From: Pseudolactococcus reticulitermitis
GTDB taxonomy: Bacteria > Bacillota > Bacilli > Lactobacillales > Streptococcaceae
Assembly: GCF_002260845.1 (NCBI RefSeq)
Contig: NZ_BEDT01000005.1
Span: forward strand, 124,001-188,000
Direction of reading: 5' to 3'
Length of the DNA: 64,000 bases
Under the pieces are notes generated by a model. It did not search any database. It was not told the DNA's origin and saw only the letters and a list, made by a program, of their open reading frames with translations. Made by a program: the position numbers and the translations under genes. Position 1 is the first letter of the stretch. The number at the start of each line of letters is the position of its first letter. Of this stretch, positions 26,903 through 37,082 are shown piece by piece.

Positions 26903-28666
26903 ATGAGAACAAAAACGATTGAGACAATTTCAAAGCAGGGCGAAACCGTGACGGTAAAGGGGTGGGTCAACTCACGTCGTGACCATGGTGGTGTCATTTT
27001 TATTGATTTGCGTGACTTTTCTGGTCTTTTGCAAGTCGTGATTCAACCTGAAAAAGTCGCGAATTTTTCGGCGGCGGAACACTTGCGTGATGAGTATGCG
27101 ATTTCAGTCACGGGGATGATTCGCCCGCGTGGTGAAGGTCTTGCCAATCCTAATTTGGCGACGGGTGAGATTGAGTTGGTGGCAGATGAGCTGGCGATTT
27201 TAAATGCGTCGCAACCTTTGCCGATTTCACTCAATGAAAGCAATCAATCAAGCGAAGATTTGCGTTTGAAATACCGTTATTTGGATTTGCGTCGGCCTAA
27301 AATGCAAGAAACCTTGAAACAACGTGCCAAATACCTCTCATTTATCCGTCGTTTCATGGAAGACCAAGACTTTTTGGAAGTGCAAACGCCGATTTTGGCG
27401 AATTCGTCACCAGAGGGTGCGCGTGATTTCTTGATTCCGAGTCGGATTCATGCCGGTAAATTCTATGCCTTACCGCAAGCACCGCAACAGTTCAAACAGT
27501 TGCTCATGGTCGGAGGGATTGATAAATACTATCAAATCGCGCCGTGTTTCCGTGATGAAGACCCACGTGCCGACAGACTTTATGGCGATTTCTACCAGCT
27601 TGATTTGGAGCGCGCTTTCGTCGAAGATGGTGAAGAGATTCGTTCAGAGATGGAAGTCTTAATCCAAAATCTGGTGAAAAATTTTGCTGGTAAAGAGCTT
27701 GTCTCAGAAGACGTTCCACGTATTGCTTATGAAGATGCCATGAACATTTATGGTAGCGATAAGCCTGACTTGCGTTTTGGTATGACTTTGGTTGACTTAG
27801 ATGAAACGCTTGCGACGACAGACTTTGCTGTCTTTAAGAACGCTAAAAAAGTCAAAGCGATTTGTGTTAAAGGTGCGGCTAGCTTGTCTCGCTCGCAAAT
27901 TGATGCTTTCACTGAAATCGCTAAAAAAGAAGGTGCTGGCGGTTTGGCTTACTTGACTTACGTCGATGGCGGTATCAAATCTCCGATTGCGAAATTCTTG
28001 ACTGAGGCAGAGTTGGCTGACATTACAGTCAAAACGGGTGCTGAAGATGGCGACATTGTCTTCTTTGGTGCGGGTAAACCTGCCATCGTCAACCGTGTCC
28101 TCGGTCGGATGCGAAATGAATTTGCCGATTTCTATGATCTCAAAGATAAAAATAAAGTCGCACTTTGCTGGGTGGTTGATTTTCCATTTTACGAATACGA
28201 CGAACAAAATCGCAAAGTTGACTTTGGTCATAACCCATTCTCCTTACCAAAAGGTGGCGTTCAAACGCTTGAGGCGGCGAAATCTGATGCGGATAAGTTG
28301 GCGATTAAGGCAGACCAGTACGACATGGTCATGAATGGTTATGAAATTTGTTCAGGTGCTGTGCGTAACTATAATCCAGAAGTGATGTATAAAGCTTTTG
28401 AAGTGATTGGCTATGACAAATATTTTGTAGAACAAAAATTTGGGGCCATGCTAGAAGCCTTCAAATTTGGTGCGCCACCACACGCTGGTTGTGCCTTTGG
28501 TCTTGAGCGTATCTTTATGGTCTTGACGGGTGAAGAGAACATCCGCGAAGTTGTTGCCTTTCCGAAAAGTGCAGCTGGTGTTGATTTGATGATGGATTCG
28601 CCGAGCGATGTTGACCCGAAACAATTAAACGAATTGAAGTTAGTTTTGGATATTGATTTTGACTAA
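26903..28666 (+). CDS. aspS: Aspartyl-tRNA synthetase
   Basis: A 587-residue class IIb synthetase. The N-terminal OB-fold (VKGWVNSRRDHGGVIFIDLRDFSG) binds the anticodon. The motif 2 region (PCFRDEDPRADRLYGDFYQLD), the bacterial GAD insertion (about 290-410) and motif 3 (GCAFGLERIFMVLTG) are all present. The start ATG follows AGAGGAAAAC. It sits 134 bp after the T-box terminator. It may also charge tRNA-Asn for the GatCAB route encoded just downstream. Confidence 0.96.
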   Translation: MRTKTIETISKQGETVTVKGWVNSRRDHGGVIFIDLRDFSGLLQVVIQPEKVANFSAAEHLRDEYAISVTGMIRPRGEGLANPNLATGEIELVADELAILNASQPLPISLNESNQSSEDLRLKYRYLDLRRPKMQETLKQRAKYLSFIRRFMEDQDFLEVQTPILANSSPEGARDFLIPSRIHAGKFYALPQAPQQFKQLLMVGGIDKYYQIAPCFRDEDPRADRLYGDFYQLDLERAFVEDGEEIRSEMEVLIQNLVKNFAGKELVSEDVPRIAYEDAMNIYGSDKPDLRFGMTLVDLDETLATTDFAVFKNAKKVKAICVKGAASLSRSQIDAFTEIAKKEGAGGLAYLTYVDGGIKSPIAKFLTEAELADITVKTGAEDGDIVFFGAGKPAIVNRVLGRMRNEFADFYDLKDKNKVALCWVVDFPFYEYDEQNRKVDFGHNPFSLPKGGVQTLEAAKSDADKLAIKADQYDMVMNGYEICSGAVRNYNPEVMYKAFEVIGYDKYFVEQKFGAMLEAFKFGAPPHAGCAFGLERIFMVLTGEENIREVVAFPKSAAGVDLMMDSPSDVDPKQLNELKLVLDIDFD

Positions 28667-28688
28667 AAGTGTCAAAACCTGATATAAT
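28659..28688 (+). promoter_or_regulatory. gatCAB promoter
   Basis: TTGACT (28659-28664), 18 bp, TATAAT (28683-28688). It overlaps the aspS stop. Confidence 0.6.
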
Positions 28689-28710
28689 GAAACATGAAAT
28701 TATACTCGTC

Positions 28711-28752
28711 TAACGATAAAAATAGTTCGAAAGTCTTAGCTTTTTATCGTTA
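28711..28752 (+). promoter_or_regulatory. 12-bp perfect hairpin in the gatC leader
   Basis: TAACGATAAAAA (28711-28722) pairs perfectly with TTTTTATCGTTA (28741-28752), 18-nt loop, with extra ACTC/GAGT pairing outside. It lies between the promoter and gatC and lacks a T tail. It could be a weak terminator for aspS or a control element of gatC. Confidence 0.5.
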
Positions 28753-28798
28753 AATGAGTCTAGCGGTTTGATTCCCGAAAAAAACAGAGGAGAAATCA

Positions 28799-29092
28799 AT
28801 GGAAATCACAAAAGATGACGTGAAACACGTTGCGAATTTGTCAAAATTAGCCTTTGATGAGGCAGAAACTGCTGAATTTGCAGGCACATTGACAAAAATC
28901 GTCGATATGTTTATGAAATTAGAAGAAGTCGACACAACAGGTGTGCCATTTACATCAAATGTGGCAGATAATATCAATGCTTGGCGTGAAGACGTTGCGG
29001 TGGCAGGTTGGAACCGTGATGAGTTGTTCCAAAATGTGCCAGAAGCTGAAGATGGCTTTATTAAAGTACCCGCAATTATGGAGGATAACTAA
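28799..29092 (+). CDS. gatC: Asp/Glu-tRNA amidotransferase subunit C
   Basis: A 97-residue stabilising subunit of GatCAB, which converts Glu-tRNA-Gln and Asp-tRNA-Asn to the amidated forms. The family starts with [16 protein letters not shown] and ends with an F.KVPAI motif, both seen. The start ATG follows AGAGGAGAAATCA. gatA begins 2 bp after its stop. Confidence 0.95.
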   Translation: MEITKDDVKHVANLSKLAFDEAETAEFAGTLTKIVDMFMKLEEVDTTGVPFTSNVADNINAWREDVAVAGWNRDELFQNVPEAEDGFIKVPAIMEDN

Positions 29093-29094
29093 GC

Positions 29095-30543
29095 ATGACA
29101 ACGATTAAAGCACTCCATGACAAATTGGTCAATAAAGAAATTTCAGCGGTTGAGCTTACCCAAGCAACGCTGAAAGCTATTAAAGATCGTGAAGGTAAAG
29201 TCGATAGTTTTATCACGATTACAGAAGAAGCCGCACTCGCACAGGCTGCTGCCATTGACGAGCGTGGCATTGACGCAAGCAATCCTGTGTCTGGTATTCC
29301 GATTGCCGTTAAGGACAATATTTCAACTAAAGGGATTTTGACGACGGCGGCATCGAAAATGCTCTATAACTATGAGCCAGTTTTTGATGCGACTTCTGTC
29401 GAAAAATTATATGCCAACGACATGATTATCGTCGGTAAAACCAACATGGACGAGTTTGCCATGGGTGGTTCAACTGAAAATTCAGCCTTCAAACCAACCA
29501 AAAATGCTTGGGATGAAACAAAAGTTCCCGGTGGCTCATCTGGTGGCTCTGCGACGGCGGTTGCGGCTAACCAAGTCTTGCTCTCGCTCGGTTCTGATAC
29601 AGGCGGTTCAATCCGTCAACCCGCATCATTTAACGGTGTCGTGGGTCTCAAACCAACTTATGGTCGCATTTCGCGTTTTGGTCTGATTGCTTTTGGCTCA
29701 TCGCTCGACCAAATCGGGCCATTTTCACAAAATGTCGCAGATAACGCCCTCTTGCTCAATGCAGTTTCAGGTTTCGATCCAAAAGATTCGACATCATCAA
29801 AAGTTGCAGTGCCTGACTTCACGTCTAAAATCGGGCAAGATGTGACAGGCTTGAAGATTGCCTTGCCAAAAGAATATTTAGGCGAAGGGATTGATCCTCA
29901 GGTAAAAGAACAAGTCTTGGCTGCAGCCCAACACTTTGAAAAATTAGGGGCGACTGTTGAAGAAGTGAGCTTGCCACACAGCAAATATGGCGTGGCGGTT
30001 TACTATATCATCGCGTCATCTGAAGCCAGCTCAAACTTGCAACGTTTTGACGGCATTCGCTACGGTTTCCGGGCAGAAGATGCGGTTGACTTAGAAGACA
30101 TTTATGTCAAAACACGCTCGCAAGGTTTTGGTGAAGAAGTCAAACGTCGGATTATGTTGGGCACCTTTAGTTTGTCATCTGGTTACTACGATGCTTACTT
30201 CAAGAAAGCGGGACAAGTTCGGACTTTGATTATGCAAGACTTCCAAAAAGTCTTTGAAAATTATGATCTGATTATTGGCCCAACAGCGCCGACTGTTGCC
30301 TATGACTTGGATACGCAAGGTCATGATCCTCTTGCCATGTACTTGGCTGACTTGTTGACCATTCCAGTTAATTTGGCAGGCTTACCGGGGATTTCAATTC
30401 CTGCTGGACAAGTTGATGGTTTACCAGTAGGTTTGCAAATCATTGGGAAAGCCTTCGACGAAGCAACGATTTATCAAGCGGCAGCAGCGTTTGAAGCGAC
30501 GACTGATTTCCATAAAAATAAGCCAGTCATTTTTGGTGCCTAA
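29095..30543 (+). CDS. gatA: Asp/Glu-tRNA amidotransferase subunit A
   Basis: The glutaminase/amidase subunit of GatCAB, 482 residues. The amidase-signature triad is visible: K73 (AVKDNIS), S148 (PGGSSGGSA) and the nucleophile S172 (DTGGSIRQP). It releases ammonia from glutamine and passes it to GatB. It is coupled to gatC (2-bp gap). A NUDIX gene, not gatB, starts just after its stop. Confidence 0.97.
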   Translation: MTTIKALHDKLVNKEISAVELTQATLKAIKDREGKVDSFITITEEAALAQAAAIDERGIDASNPVSGIPIAVKDNISTKGILTTAASKMLYNYEPVFDATSVEKLYANDMIIVGKTNMDEFAMGGSTENSAFKPTKNAWDETKVPGGSSGGSATAVAANQVLLSLGSDTGGSIRQPASFNGVVGLKPTYGRISRFGLIAFGSSLDQIGPFSQNVADNALLLNAVSGFDPKDSTSSKVAVPDFTSKIGQDVTGLKIALPKEYLGEGIDPQVKEQVLAAAQHFEKLGATVEEVSLPHSKYGVAVYYIIASSEASSNLQRFDGIRYGFRAEDAVDLEDIYVKTRSQGFGEEVKRRIMLGTFSLSSGYYDAYFKKAGQVRTLIMQDFQKVFENYDLIIGPTAPTVAYDLDTQGHDPLAMYLADLLTIPVNLAGLPGISIPAGQVDGLPVGLQIIGKAFDEATIYQAAAAFEATTDFHKNKPVIFGA

Positions 30544-30544
30544 T

Positions 30545-31150
30545 ATGTCAGTTGACCAATTGATTAAGCGGTTAAATGCCATTGCTGATGCAGGATTGAC
30601 CTATGGCAAGGATACTTTTGACCTCGAACGCTATCAAGACATCAAAACTGTCTTGCGTGATTTAACAGGTCATGTGTCAGATTTAACGCCAGCAGAACTT
30701 AGTGATTTATTTCTGCCGACTAGCCAGTATCCAACACCGATGATTGATGTGCGTGCCTTTGTGAAAAATGATGCTGGCGATGTGTTACTTGTTCGGGATC
30801 AAGCAAAAGGTGAGTGGACTTTGCCAGGTGGTTATGGTGAAATTGGTTTTTCGCCCAGCGAAAATGTCCTCAAGGAGTTAGTTGAGGAAGCAGGAGTCAC
30901 AGGCGAAGTTGTGCGTTTATTAGCTGTTTTTGACACGAATAAGTGGCAACCACAAGGGCGACAGTATTATAAGTTTGTCTTTGACTGTCGCGCTTTAAGC
31001 GAAGCGTTTCAGGTCAATAGTGAAACGTCAGAAATCGGCTATTTTCCCTTGCAGACTTTAAAGCTTCCCTTGTCGGAAAAGCGCGTGACCCGCGCACAGC
31101 TTGACTTGCTAGAGGACTTATGGCAGACTGGTAAGCAATATATCGATTAG
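30545..31150 (+). CDS. NUDIX hydrolase
   Basis: A 201-residue protein. An N-terminal helical part (about 1-60) precedes a NUDIX domain with the box GGYGEIGFSPSENVLKELVEEAGV; the usual REVxEE reads KELVEE, so Arg is replaced by Lys. The N-terminal extension is like that of ADP-ribose or nucleotide-sugar pyrophosphatases of Bacillota. Substrate unknown. The start is the ATG at 30545, 1 bp after the gatA stop, so it is inserted into the gatCAB operon and cotranscribed. Confidence 0.88.
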   Translation: MSVDQLIKRLNAIADAGLTYGKDTFDLERYQDIKTVLRDLTGHVSDLTPAELSDLFLPTSQYPTPMIDVRAFVKNDAGDVLLVRDQAKGEWTLPGGYGEIGFSPSENVLKELVEEAGVTGEVVRLLAVFDTNKWQPQGRQYYKFVFDCRALSEAFQVNSETSEIGYFPLQTLKLPLSEKRVTRAQLDLLEDLWQTGKQYID

Positions 31151-31196
31151 GCTTTGATTGAACCAAATAATAATCAGCATAAATGGAGAAAAATAA

Positions 31197-32627
31197 ATGA
31201 ATTTTGAAACAGTCATTGGACTTGAAGTCCATGTCGAGTTGAATACCAACTCGAAAATTTTCTCACCTGCGCCTGCGCATTTTGGTGCAGGACCAAATGA
31301 GAATACCAATATTGTCGATTGGAGTTTTCCAGGTGTTTTACCTGTCATGAATAAAGGTGTCATCGAGTCTGGTATCAAGGCGGCACTTGCCTTGAATATG
31401 GATATTCACCAAAATATGCACTTCGACCGTAAGAACTATTTCTACCCGGACAATCCTAAAGCCTATCAAATTTCGCAATTTGATGAGCCGATTGGTTATA
31501 ACGGATCGATTGAAATTGAGTTGGAAGACGGGACTAAAAAGACACTTCGGATTGAACGTGCCCACTTAGAAGAAGATGCAGGGAAAAATACGCACGGCAC
31601 AGACGGCTATTCTTACGTTGACCTGAACCGCCAAGGCGTGCCTTTGATTGAAATCGTGTCAGAAGCTGACATGCGTTCGCCTGAGGAAGCCTATGCTTAC
31701 CTGACTGCGATTAAGGAAATCATCCAGTACACTGGCATTTCTGATGTCAAGATGGAAGAAGGCTCGATGCGTTGTGATGCCAACATTTCTTTACGTCCTT
31801 ACGGTCAGGAAGAGTTTGGCGTGAAAACGGAGCTGAAAAATCTGAATTCCTTTAACTTTGTCCGCAAAGGTTTGGAGTATGAAGTGGCGCGCCAAGCTAA
31901 AGTTTTGCGTTCTGGCGGTGTGATTCAGCAGGAAACGCGTCGTTACGATGAAAAAACGGGCGAAACGACCTTGATGCGTGTCAAGGAAGGGTCGTCAGAT
32001 TACCGTTACTTCCCAGAACCTGATCTGCCGCGTTTTGAGATTTCAGATGCGTGGATTGACGAAGTTCGGGCGACTTTGCCAGAATTTCCGAAAGCACGTC
32101 GTGCGAAATATGTGGCTGAGCTCGGACTTTCTGACTATGATGCAGCACAAATTACCGCAGCTAAAGATACGGCTGATTTCTTCGAAGCGGCGGTAAATGC
32201 GGGTGCGGATGCGAAATTGGCATCAAACTGGTTGCAAGGTGAGGTGGCACAATATCTGAACGCTGAAGGTAAAAAACTTTCAGAAATTGGTTTGACACCA
32301 GAAAACTTGACTGAAATGCTCAAACTCATCACTGATGGCACGATTTCATCAAAAATTGCCAAGAAAGTTTTCGTTGAATTGGCGAAAAATGGCGGTTCTG
32401 CTGAAGCCTTCGTTAAGAAAGCTGGCTTGATTCAAATTTCAGACCCGGCTGTTTTGTTACCAATCATTACAGAAGTTCTGGCTAAGAATGAAAAAGCTGT
32501 CAACGACTATCAAGGTGGCAACAAAAATTCTGCTAAAGCCTTGATTGGTCAACTGATGAAAGCGACTAAAGGACAAGCCAATCCACAAGTTGTGCAAGAA
32601 TTGTTGTACGCTGAGTTGGATAAATAA
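31197..32627 (+). CDS. gatB: Asp/Glu-tRNA amidotransferase subunit B
   Basis: A 476-residue kinase/transamidase subunit that binds the mischarged tRNA and activates the acyl group. Hallmarks: [35 protein letters not shown] and [13 protein letters not shown] in the cradle domain, and a C-terminal YqeY-like tail (about 330-476). The start ATG follows ATGGAGAAAAATA. It is separated from gatA by the NUDIX gene. Confidence 0.97.
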   Translation: MNFETVIGLEVHVELNTNSKIFSPAPAHFGAGPNENTNIVDWSFPGVLPVMNKGVIESGIKAALALNMDIHQNMHFDRKNYFYPDNPKAYQISQFDEPIGYNGSIEIELEDGTKKTLRIERAHLEEDAGKNTHGTDGYSYVDLNRQGVPLIEIVSEADMRSPEEAYAYLTAIKEIIQYTGISDVKMEEGSMRCDANISLRPYGQEEFGVKTELKNLNSFNFVRKGLEYEVARQAKVLRSGGVIQQETRRYDEKTGETTLMRVKEGSSDYRYFPEPDLPRFEISDAWIDEVRATLPEFPKARRAKYVAELGLSDYDAAQITAAKDTADFFEAAVNAGADAKLASNWLQGEVAQYLNAEGKKLSEIGLTPENLTEMLKLITDGTISSKIAKKVFVELAKNGGSAEAFVKKAGLIQISDPAVLLPIITEVLAKNEKAVNDYQGGNKNSAKALIGQLMKATKGQANPQVVQELLYAELDK

Positions 32628-32641
32628 TAGATAGCTAATAT

Positions 32642-32676
32642 AAGAAAAACTGATTGATTAAAATCGGTTTTTCTTT
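32642..32676 (+). terminator. Intrinsic terminator of the gatCAB operon
   Basis: AAGAAAAAC (32642-32650) and GATT pair with AATC and GTTTTTCTT (32667-32675), T-rich tail. Confidence 0.8.
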
Positions 32677-32788
32677 ATAAAAAAGTTTGAATGTGGTATG
32701 ATGAGAAGATGGGTTTTAAATAGTCTGCTTGTTTCATGAAGCAAGTGGCTATCATGCTAATGAAAAAGAAGGTTTAAAAAGAGATATC

Positions 32789-34198
32789 ATGACAGAACAG
32801 ACAAACGATAAAATCTCACCCAAATTAATTGCAGCGATTTTAGCAACAGGTATTCTGAATTTTGCAGGCATTACAGTTGAAACGGCAATGAATATCACCT
32901 TTCCGATTTTGATTGAACAATTTCATATCGACATTTCAACCGTTCAGTGGATGACGACGCTTTACCTATTGGTTGTAGCGGCGACTGTACCGATTTCATC
33001 ATTTTTGAAACGGCGTTTTACGCTTAAAAGACTATTTATCGTTGCCAATCTCTGTTTTATTGCAGGGGTTGTACTAGATAGTCTGGCACCGACGTTTTCG
33101 ATTTTGCTATTAGGGCGTTTTGCTCAAGGTATCGGAACGGGGATTGCCCTGCCTTTGATGTTTAATATCATCTTGGAACAGGTACCGCGTCAAAAATTAG
33201 GCACGATGATTGGTCTGGGGACTTTGATTACTGCTGTTGCGCCAACTGTTGGGCCAACCTTTGGTGGGGTCATGGCAAGTTCGCTTGGCTGGCGCTATAT
33301 TTTCATTTGTTTGCTCCCGATTTTGCTTGTCTCTTTTGTTCTAGGCATTATGACCATTGAGCAAAAAACAGAACCGCAGAAGCTTAAACTAGATGTGATC
33401 AGTTTTGTCGCGATTGCTGTGACCTTGGTTGGGTTTATTTACAGTCTGAGTCATCTCAGTAGCATGCCTTTGATGAGCCCGCAGGTTTTAGGGGCATTTA
33501 TCATGGGTGCGTTTGGTCTTGGCATTTTCATTTATCGGTCGAATCGGCAAGCAAGTCCTTTGATTAACTTGGCGGTTTTCAAAAACGTGTCTTTTGACGG
33601 TCATGCCATTAGTTCTTTTATTTTGCTTGGCTCTTTGTTAGGTCTGAACCTCGTCTTGCCTAACTATATCCAGCTAGTGAACGGCGATTCAGCCGTTGCA
33701 GCAGGGTTAGCAGTCTTGCCCGGAACGATTTTAAATGCTGTTTTCGTTTCCTTTAGTGGTCGCATTTATGATGCGATTGGTGCAGCTAAGCCGATTTTAT
33801 TTGGGACAGCGCTGTCGATGCTTGCTTTAGCTTGCTTCTGCTTCATGAGTGGCAATTTGACGAACTTGACCATTTCAATCCTCTTTGGTATTTATTGTAT
33901 TGGCTTTGGCTTGACCTCAGGAAATGTCTTGACCAATGGTCTAGCGCAGTTGCCCAAAGACTTGCAGACAGATGGCAATGCCGCCATTATGACCCTGCAA
34001 CAATTTGCGGGCGCTTTTGGCACATCCATCACGGCGATTATCATCGCTTTCAGCCAAAAATCAGCCCTTTCTAAAGCCATCGGGACGCAACAAGGCTCAC
34101 GCAATGCTTTGATATTATTCTTAATCATGGCGGGTCTAGAATTTGTGATGTTGTACGTTGTGATTAAGGTTTATCGGCAGGAACAAACTGTTTCCTAA
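32789..34198 (+). CDS. MFS transporter, DHA2 (EmrB/QacA) family
   Basis: A 469-residue proton-driven drug exporter with 14 predicted membrane segments. Typical are the early QWMTTLYLLVVAATVP stretch, RFAQGIGTGIALPLMFNIIL, and motif C-like GPTFGGVM. The start is taken as the ATG at 32789 (MTEQTNDK); the ribosome site (AAAAGAG) is weak. The in-frame ATG at 32735 would add a polar stretch not usual in the family. Substrate unknown. It stands alone between two terminators. Confidence 0.88.
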   Translation: MTEQTNDKISPKLIAAILATGILNFAGITVETAMNITFPILIEQFHIDISTVQWMTTLYLLVVAATVPISSFLKRRFTLKRLFIVANLCFIAGVVLDSLAPTFSILLLGRFAQGIGTGIALPLMFNIILEQVPRQKLGTMIGLGTLITAVAPTVGPTFGGVMASSLGWRYIFICLLPILLVSFVLGIMTIEQKTEPQKLKLDVISFVAIAVTLVGFIYSLSHLSSMPLMSPQVLGAFIMGAFGLGIFIYRSNRQASPLINLAVFKNVSFDGHAISSFILLGSLLGLNLVLPNYIQLVNGDSAVAAGLAVLPGTILNAVFVSFSGRIYDAIGAAKPILFGTALSMLALACFCFMSGNLTNLTISILFGIYCIGFGLTSGNVLTNGLAQLPKDLQTDGNAAIMTLQQFAGAFGTSITAIIIAFSQKSALSKAIGTQQGSRNALILFLIMAGLEFVMLYVVIKVYRQEQTVS

Positions 34199-34222
34199 GC
34201 TTGTGTTGTATTTCGAATGATT

Positions 34223-34256
34223 AAAAAAGAATCCTTGTTCTAAGGGTTCTTTTTAT
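34223..34256 (+). terminator. Intrinsic terminator of the MFS exporter
   Basis: AGAATCCTT pairs with AAGGGTTCT (one G-U pair), followed by TTTTT. Confidence 0.8.
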
Positions 34257-34376
34257 AGACAAATGGTTTCTAAAGTGTCAAAATTTAAATATAGCAGTGA
34301 GCATCAAAATGGCAATAACACAATTAAAACAATATATTATTTTAAAAAAAATAAAAATGTGACTTAATTAATCAAT

Positions 34377-34390
34377 TGAAAGCGATTACA
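34377..34390 (+). promoter_or_regulatory. CcpA cre site of the sorbitol operon
   Basis: TGAAAGCGATTACA fits the consensus TGWAANCGNTNWCA at every position, 32 bp upstream of the gutF start. It implies repression when glucose is present. Confidence 0.85.
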
Positions 34391-34421
34391 ATTTAATTGT
34401 AAAGAAAAGGAGGCATATCAA

Positions 34422-35222
34422 ATGTCAGATTGGTTAAATATCGCAGGAAAAGTGTATGTTGTGACAGGTGGTTCATCGGGTATTGGTCAAGCAATTGTTG
34501 ATGAGTTACTTGAAAGTGGTGCTCATGTTGCAAATTTAGACTTGAAGGAAAATGATACCAAAAATGAACATTATCTGTTGATTAAAACAGATGTGACAAG
34601 TCATGTGTCAGTTGCGGCAGCGGTGTCAGAAATTGTTGCTAAATTTGGAACGATTGATGGATTGGTAAATAACGCAGGTATCAATATACCACGTTTACTT
34701 GTAGATATCGACCATCCTGATGGTGAGTACGAATTATCAGAAAGCGCATTTGATAAAATTTTCTCAATTAATGTCAAAGGTGCTTATATTGTTGCCCAAT
34801 GTGTTTCACGGGTGATGGCGACGCATGATGGTGGTGTTATCGTTAATATGTCATCTGAAGCGGGTCTTGAAGGGTCAGAGGGTCAATCACCTTACGCTGC
34901 TTCAAAAGCTGCCATTAATGGCTTTACACGTTCATGGTCCAAGGAATTAGCCCGCCATGATATTCGTGTGGTCGGTGTTTCACCGGGGATTATGGAAGAA
35001 ACTGGTTTACGTACCCTTGCTTATGAGAAAGCTCTGGCTTACACGCGTGGAAAAACGGTTGATGAATTACGAGCAGGTTACAGTAATACAAGTGCAACGC
35101 CGCTTGGACGTAGCGGTAAATTATCTGAGGTTGCGGATTTGGTAGCTTACTTTTTGAGTGATCGTGCAAGTTATATTACAGGTGTGACGACAAATGTTGC
35201 GGGTGGTAAATCACGAGGATAA
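34422..35222 (+). CDS. gutF: Sorbitol-6-phosphate 2-dehydrogenase
   Basis: Oxidises sorbitol 6-phosphate to fructose 6-phosphate with NAD. The protein is a 266-residue short-chain dehydrogenase: TGGSSGIG near residue 15 binds cofactor, NNAGINIPR and the catalytic Ser/Tyr/Lys (NMSSEAG, PYAASKAA) follow. SVNPG is SPGIMEETGLR here, as in sorbitol-6-P dehydrogenases. The start ATG follows AAAGGAGGCATATCA. It is the first gene of gutFRMCBA, the order known from Lactobacillus casei. Confidence 0.93.
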   Translation: MSDWLNIAGKVYVVTGGSSGIGQAIVDELLESGAHVANLDLKENDTKNEHYLLIKTDVTSHVSVAAAVSEIVAKFGTIDGLVNNAGINIPRLLVDIDHPDGEYELSESAFDKIFSINVKGAYIVAQCVSRVMATHDGGVIVNMSSEAGLEGSEGQSPYAASKAAINGFTRSWSKELARHDIRVVGVSPGIMEETGLRTLAYEKALAYTRGKTVDELRAGYSNTSATPLGRSGKLSEVADLVAYFLSDRASYITGVTTNVAGGKSRG

Positions 35223-35246
35223 TCAGGAATTAGATTGAGGTAGAAA

Positions 35247-37082
35247 GTGGCATTAGTCGTAAGATTGACACAAATTTTAGAATTTTTGGTGGCTAAGGGT
35301 CAAGCGACAGAAATGCAGCTTTCTCATTTGATAAAAGTGAGTGAACAGACGGTTAGGTCTGTGATGACCCAATTAAATCAAGCGTTGGAAGATGTAGCGG
35401 TCATCACGCGTGATAAAAAAATGTACCGGCTAGTCGTTAAGGACTATGATGAATTAGTTTTGCTACTAGGTGGAGGGATGAAGGCGTTAGCTGATTTTAA
35501 TTCGTCGGATAAGCGAATAGCCTATATTTGTAAGGCGATGATTGAGCAGGGTGATTATCTTCTAATTGATGATATTGCAGATGATTTGGTGGTGTCACGA
35601 GGGACGATTCAAAAAGATTTGAAAAAATTAGGGCAGTTGGTCACCATTTATGATGGAAAATTGGAGAGCAAACCAAATCGTGGTGTTAGATTGCTTGCGA
35701 GTGAGTTTGCCAAACGGTTAATTTTCCTCAATCATGTGTATGATTATTATCAATATGAACTGGAATTTGACACAGATTTCTTTGATTTATTAGATGATCT
35801 GTATGATCAGCTGAAACTCAATCAAATTCAGGTGACAACATTGGAGCGAGCATTATTGTTGTCAATGAATCGGATTCAAAAAGGTCATATCATTGAAGAT
35901 GAGATTAGTAATTATTATAATCTTGTTGTTCATAACGCATCTTTAAACGATTTCTTTATCAAAATAGAGAAAAAGCTCAATCGAAATTTGACACAATATG
36001 AGCAAGATTTTATGGCGTATCCCTTGAATATGACTAATAATTTTCCATTTGATGCTAGGTTGATTGATTTGGTATTTATCAATCAATTAATTCGTCAAAT
36101 TGTTATGGATATTGATGAAGAATATCCGATTCAGATGAGTCAAACAGCCTTATTTGAAGCTCTGAAATTTCATGTGACTTTCTTACTCAATCGGACAAGG
36201 TTTCAATATCAGGAGAAGAATATTTTCTTCAAATCAATTCAAAATCGGTATCCCTTTGCTTATCAACTCGCAGAAATCGCTAAGGAGAGTATTAAAAAAG
36301 TAACGGGTTTTGTCATTTCTGACATTGAACTCAATACACTAGCCATTTATTTTGAGCTTTCACTTAGCGAGGTTCGGGTTGATAGTACAAAAAAAGTTGC
36401 TTTGATTGCCAATGTTGGTAGCGCAGCCAAGCAAATGTTATATTTACAAATTCGTGCTATTTTGGGTGACGATATTGTGATAACAGAGTTGACTGAAGAA
36501 GCGGCTAATCATGATTTTGCAGAGTTCATGGTGGTTTTTACGACGGTGCCTTTAAAAGTCCTTTCGTCAAATGTGATGGAAATTCAAGTCGCCAATTTAC
36601 TGGATGATGATTTGATTTCCGCACGACTGAGAACGCTAAAAAATAGTATTTTGCTTGATAAATCAAAAGTCAAGATGACAATGACGCATTTGAATCAGAC
36701 CTATTCAAAAAATTTAGCACAAATGATGAGTGATTTAGAACAGCAAGGTAAGGTAGACGCTCAATTTGCAGCTCGAATTTTAGCTCGTAATCAGACTGCT
36801 TCAACGATTTTCGAAAATACCCTTGCTTTTCCCCACACGATTAATGTTGGGTCAAGCGATATTGTCCTGAGTATTGGTTTGGCACCGCAAGATGAGATTA
36901 GTTTGATTTTTATGCTCGCTGTGCCTGAAAATTTGTTGCCTAATTGGGAAAGTGATCTGGTTAAAGTTTATGATATGATTTTTGAAATTGTTGGTAAGCC
37001 AGAACTTCAGCATGAAATTTTGCAAATGGAAACTTTAGAGCAACTACAAGGCTTGCTAAAAAGAAAGGGATTAATCATATGA
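35247..37082 (+). CDS. gutR: PRD-containing transcriptional activator of the sorbitol operon
   Basis: A 611-residue regulator with N-terminal helix-turn-helix sequences (ATEMQLSHLIKVSEQTVRSVM and a second around VVSRGTIQKDLKKL), two PTS regulation domains (about 180-390), an EIIB-like region, and a C-terminal EIIA-like domain with His530 in AFPHTIN. PTS phosphorylation of such domains sets activity by sorbitol and sugar status. The start is the GTG at 35247 behind GAGGTAGAAA. It overlaps gutM by 4 bp. Confidence 0.9.
   Translation: MALVVRLTQILEFLVAKGQATEMQLSHLIKVSEQTVRSVMTQLNQALEDVAVITRDKKMYRLVVKDYDELVLLLGGGMKALADFNSSDKRIAYICKAMIEQGDYLLIDDIADDLVVSRGTIQKDLKKLGQLVTIYDGKLESKPNRGVRLLASEFAKRLIFLNHVYDYYQYELEFDTDFFDLLDDLYDQLKLNQIQVTTLERALLLSMNRIQKGHIIEDEISNYYNLVVHNASLNDFFIKIEKKLNRNLTQYEQDFMAYPLNMTNNFPFDARLIDLVFINQLIRQIVMDIDEEYPIQMSQTALFEALKFHVTFLLNRTRFQYQEKNIFFKSIQNRYPFAYQLAEIAKESIKKVTGFVISDIELNTLAIYFELSLSEVRVDSTKKVALIANVGSAAKQMLYLQIRAILGDDIVITELTEEAANHDFAEFMVVFTTVPLKVLSSNVMEIQVANLLDDDLISARLRTLKNSILLDKSKVKMTMTHLNQTYSKNLAQMMSDLEQQGKVDAQFAARILARNQTASTIFENTLAFPHTINVGSSDIVLSIGLAPQDEISLIFMLAVPENLLPNWESDLVKVYDMIFEIVGKPELQHEILQMETLEQLQGLLKRKGLII

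Noticed and set aside
28760-28785. tRNA gene
   Set aside because: Only a T-arm-like stretch is present; no acceptor, D or anticodon arm can be folded around it.
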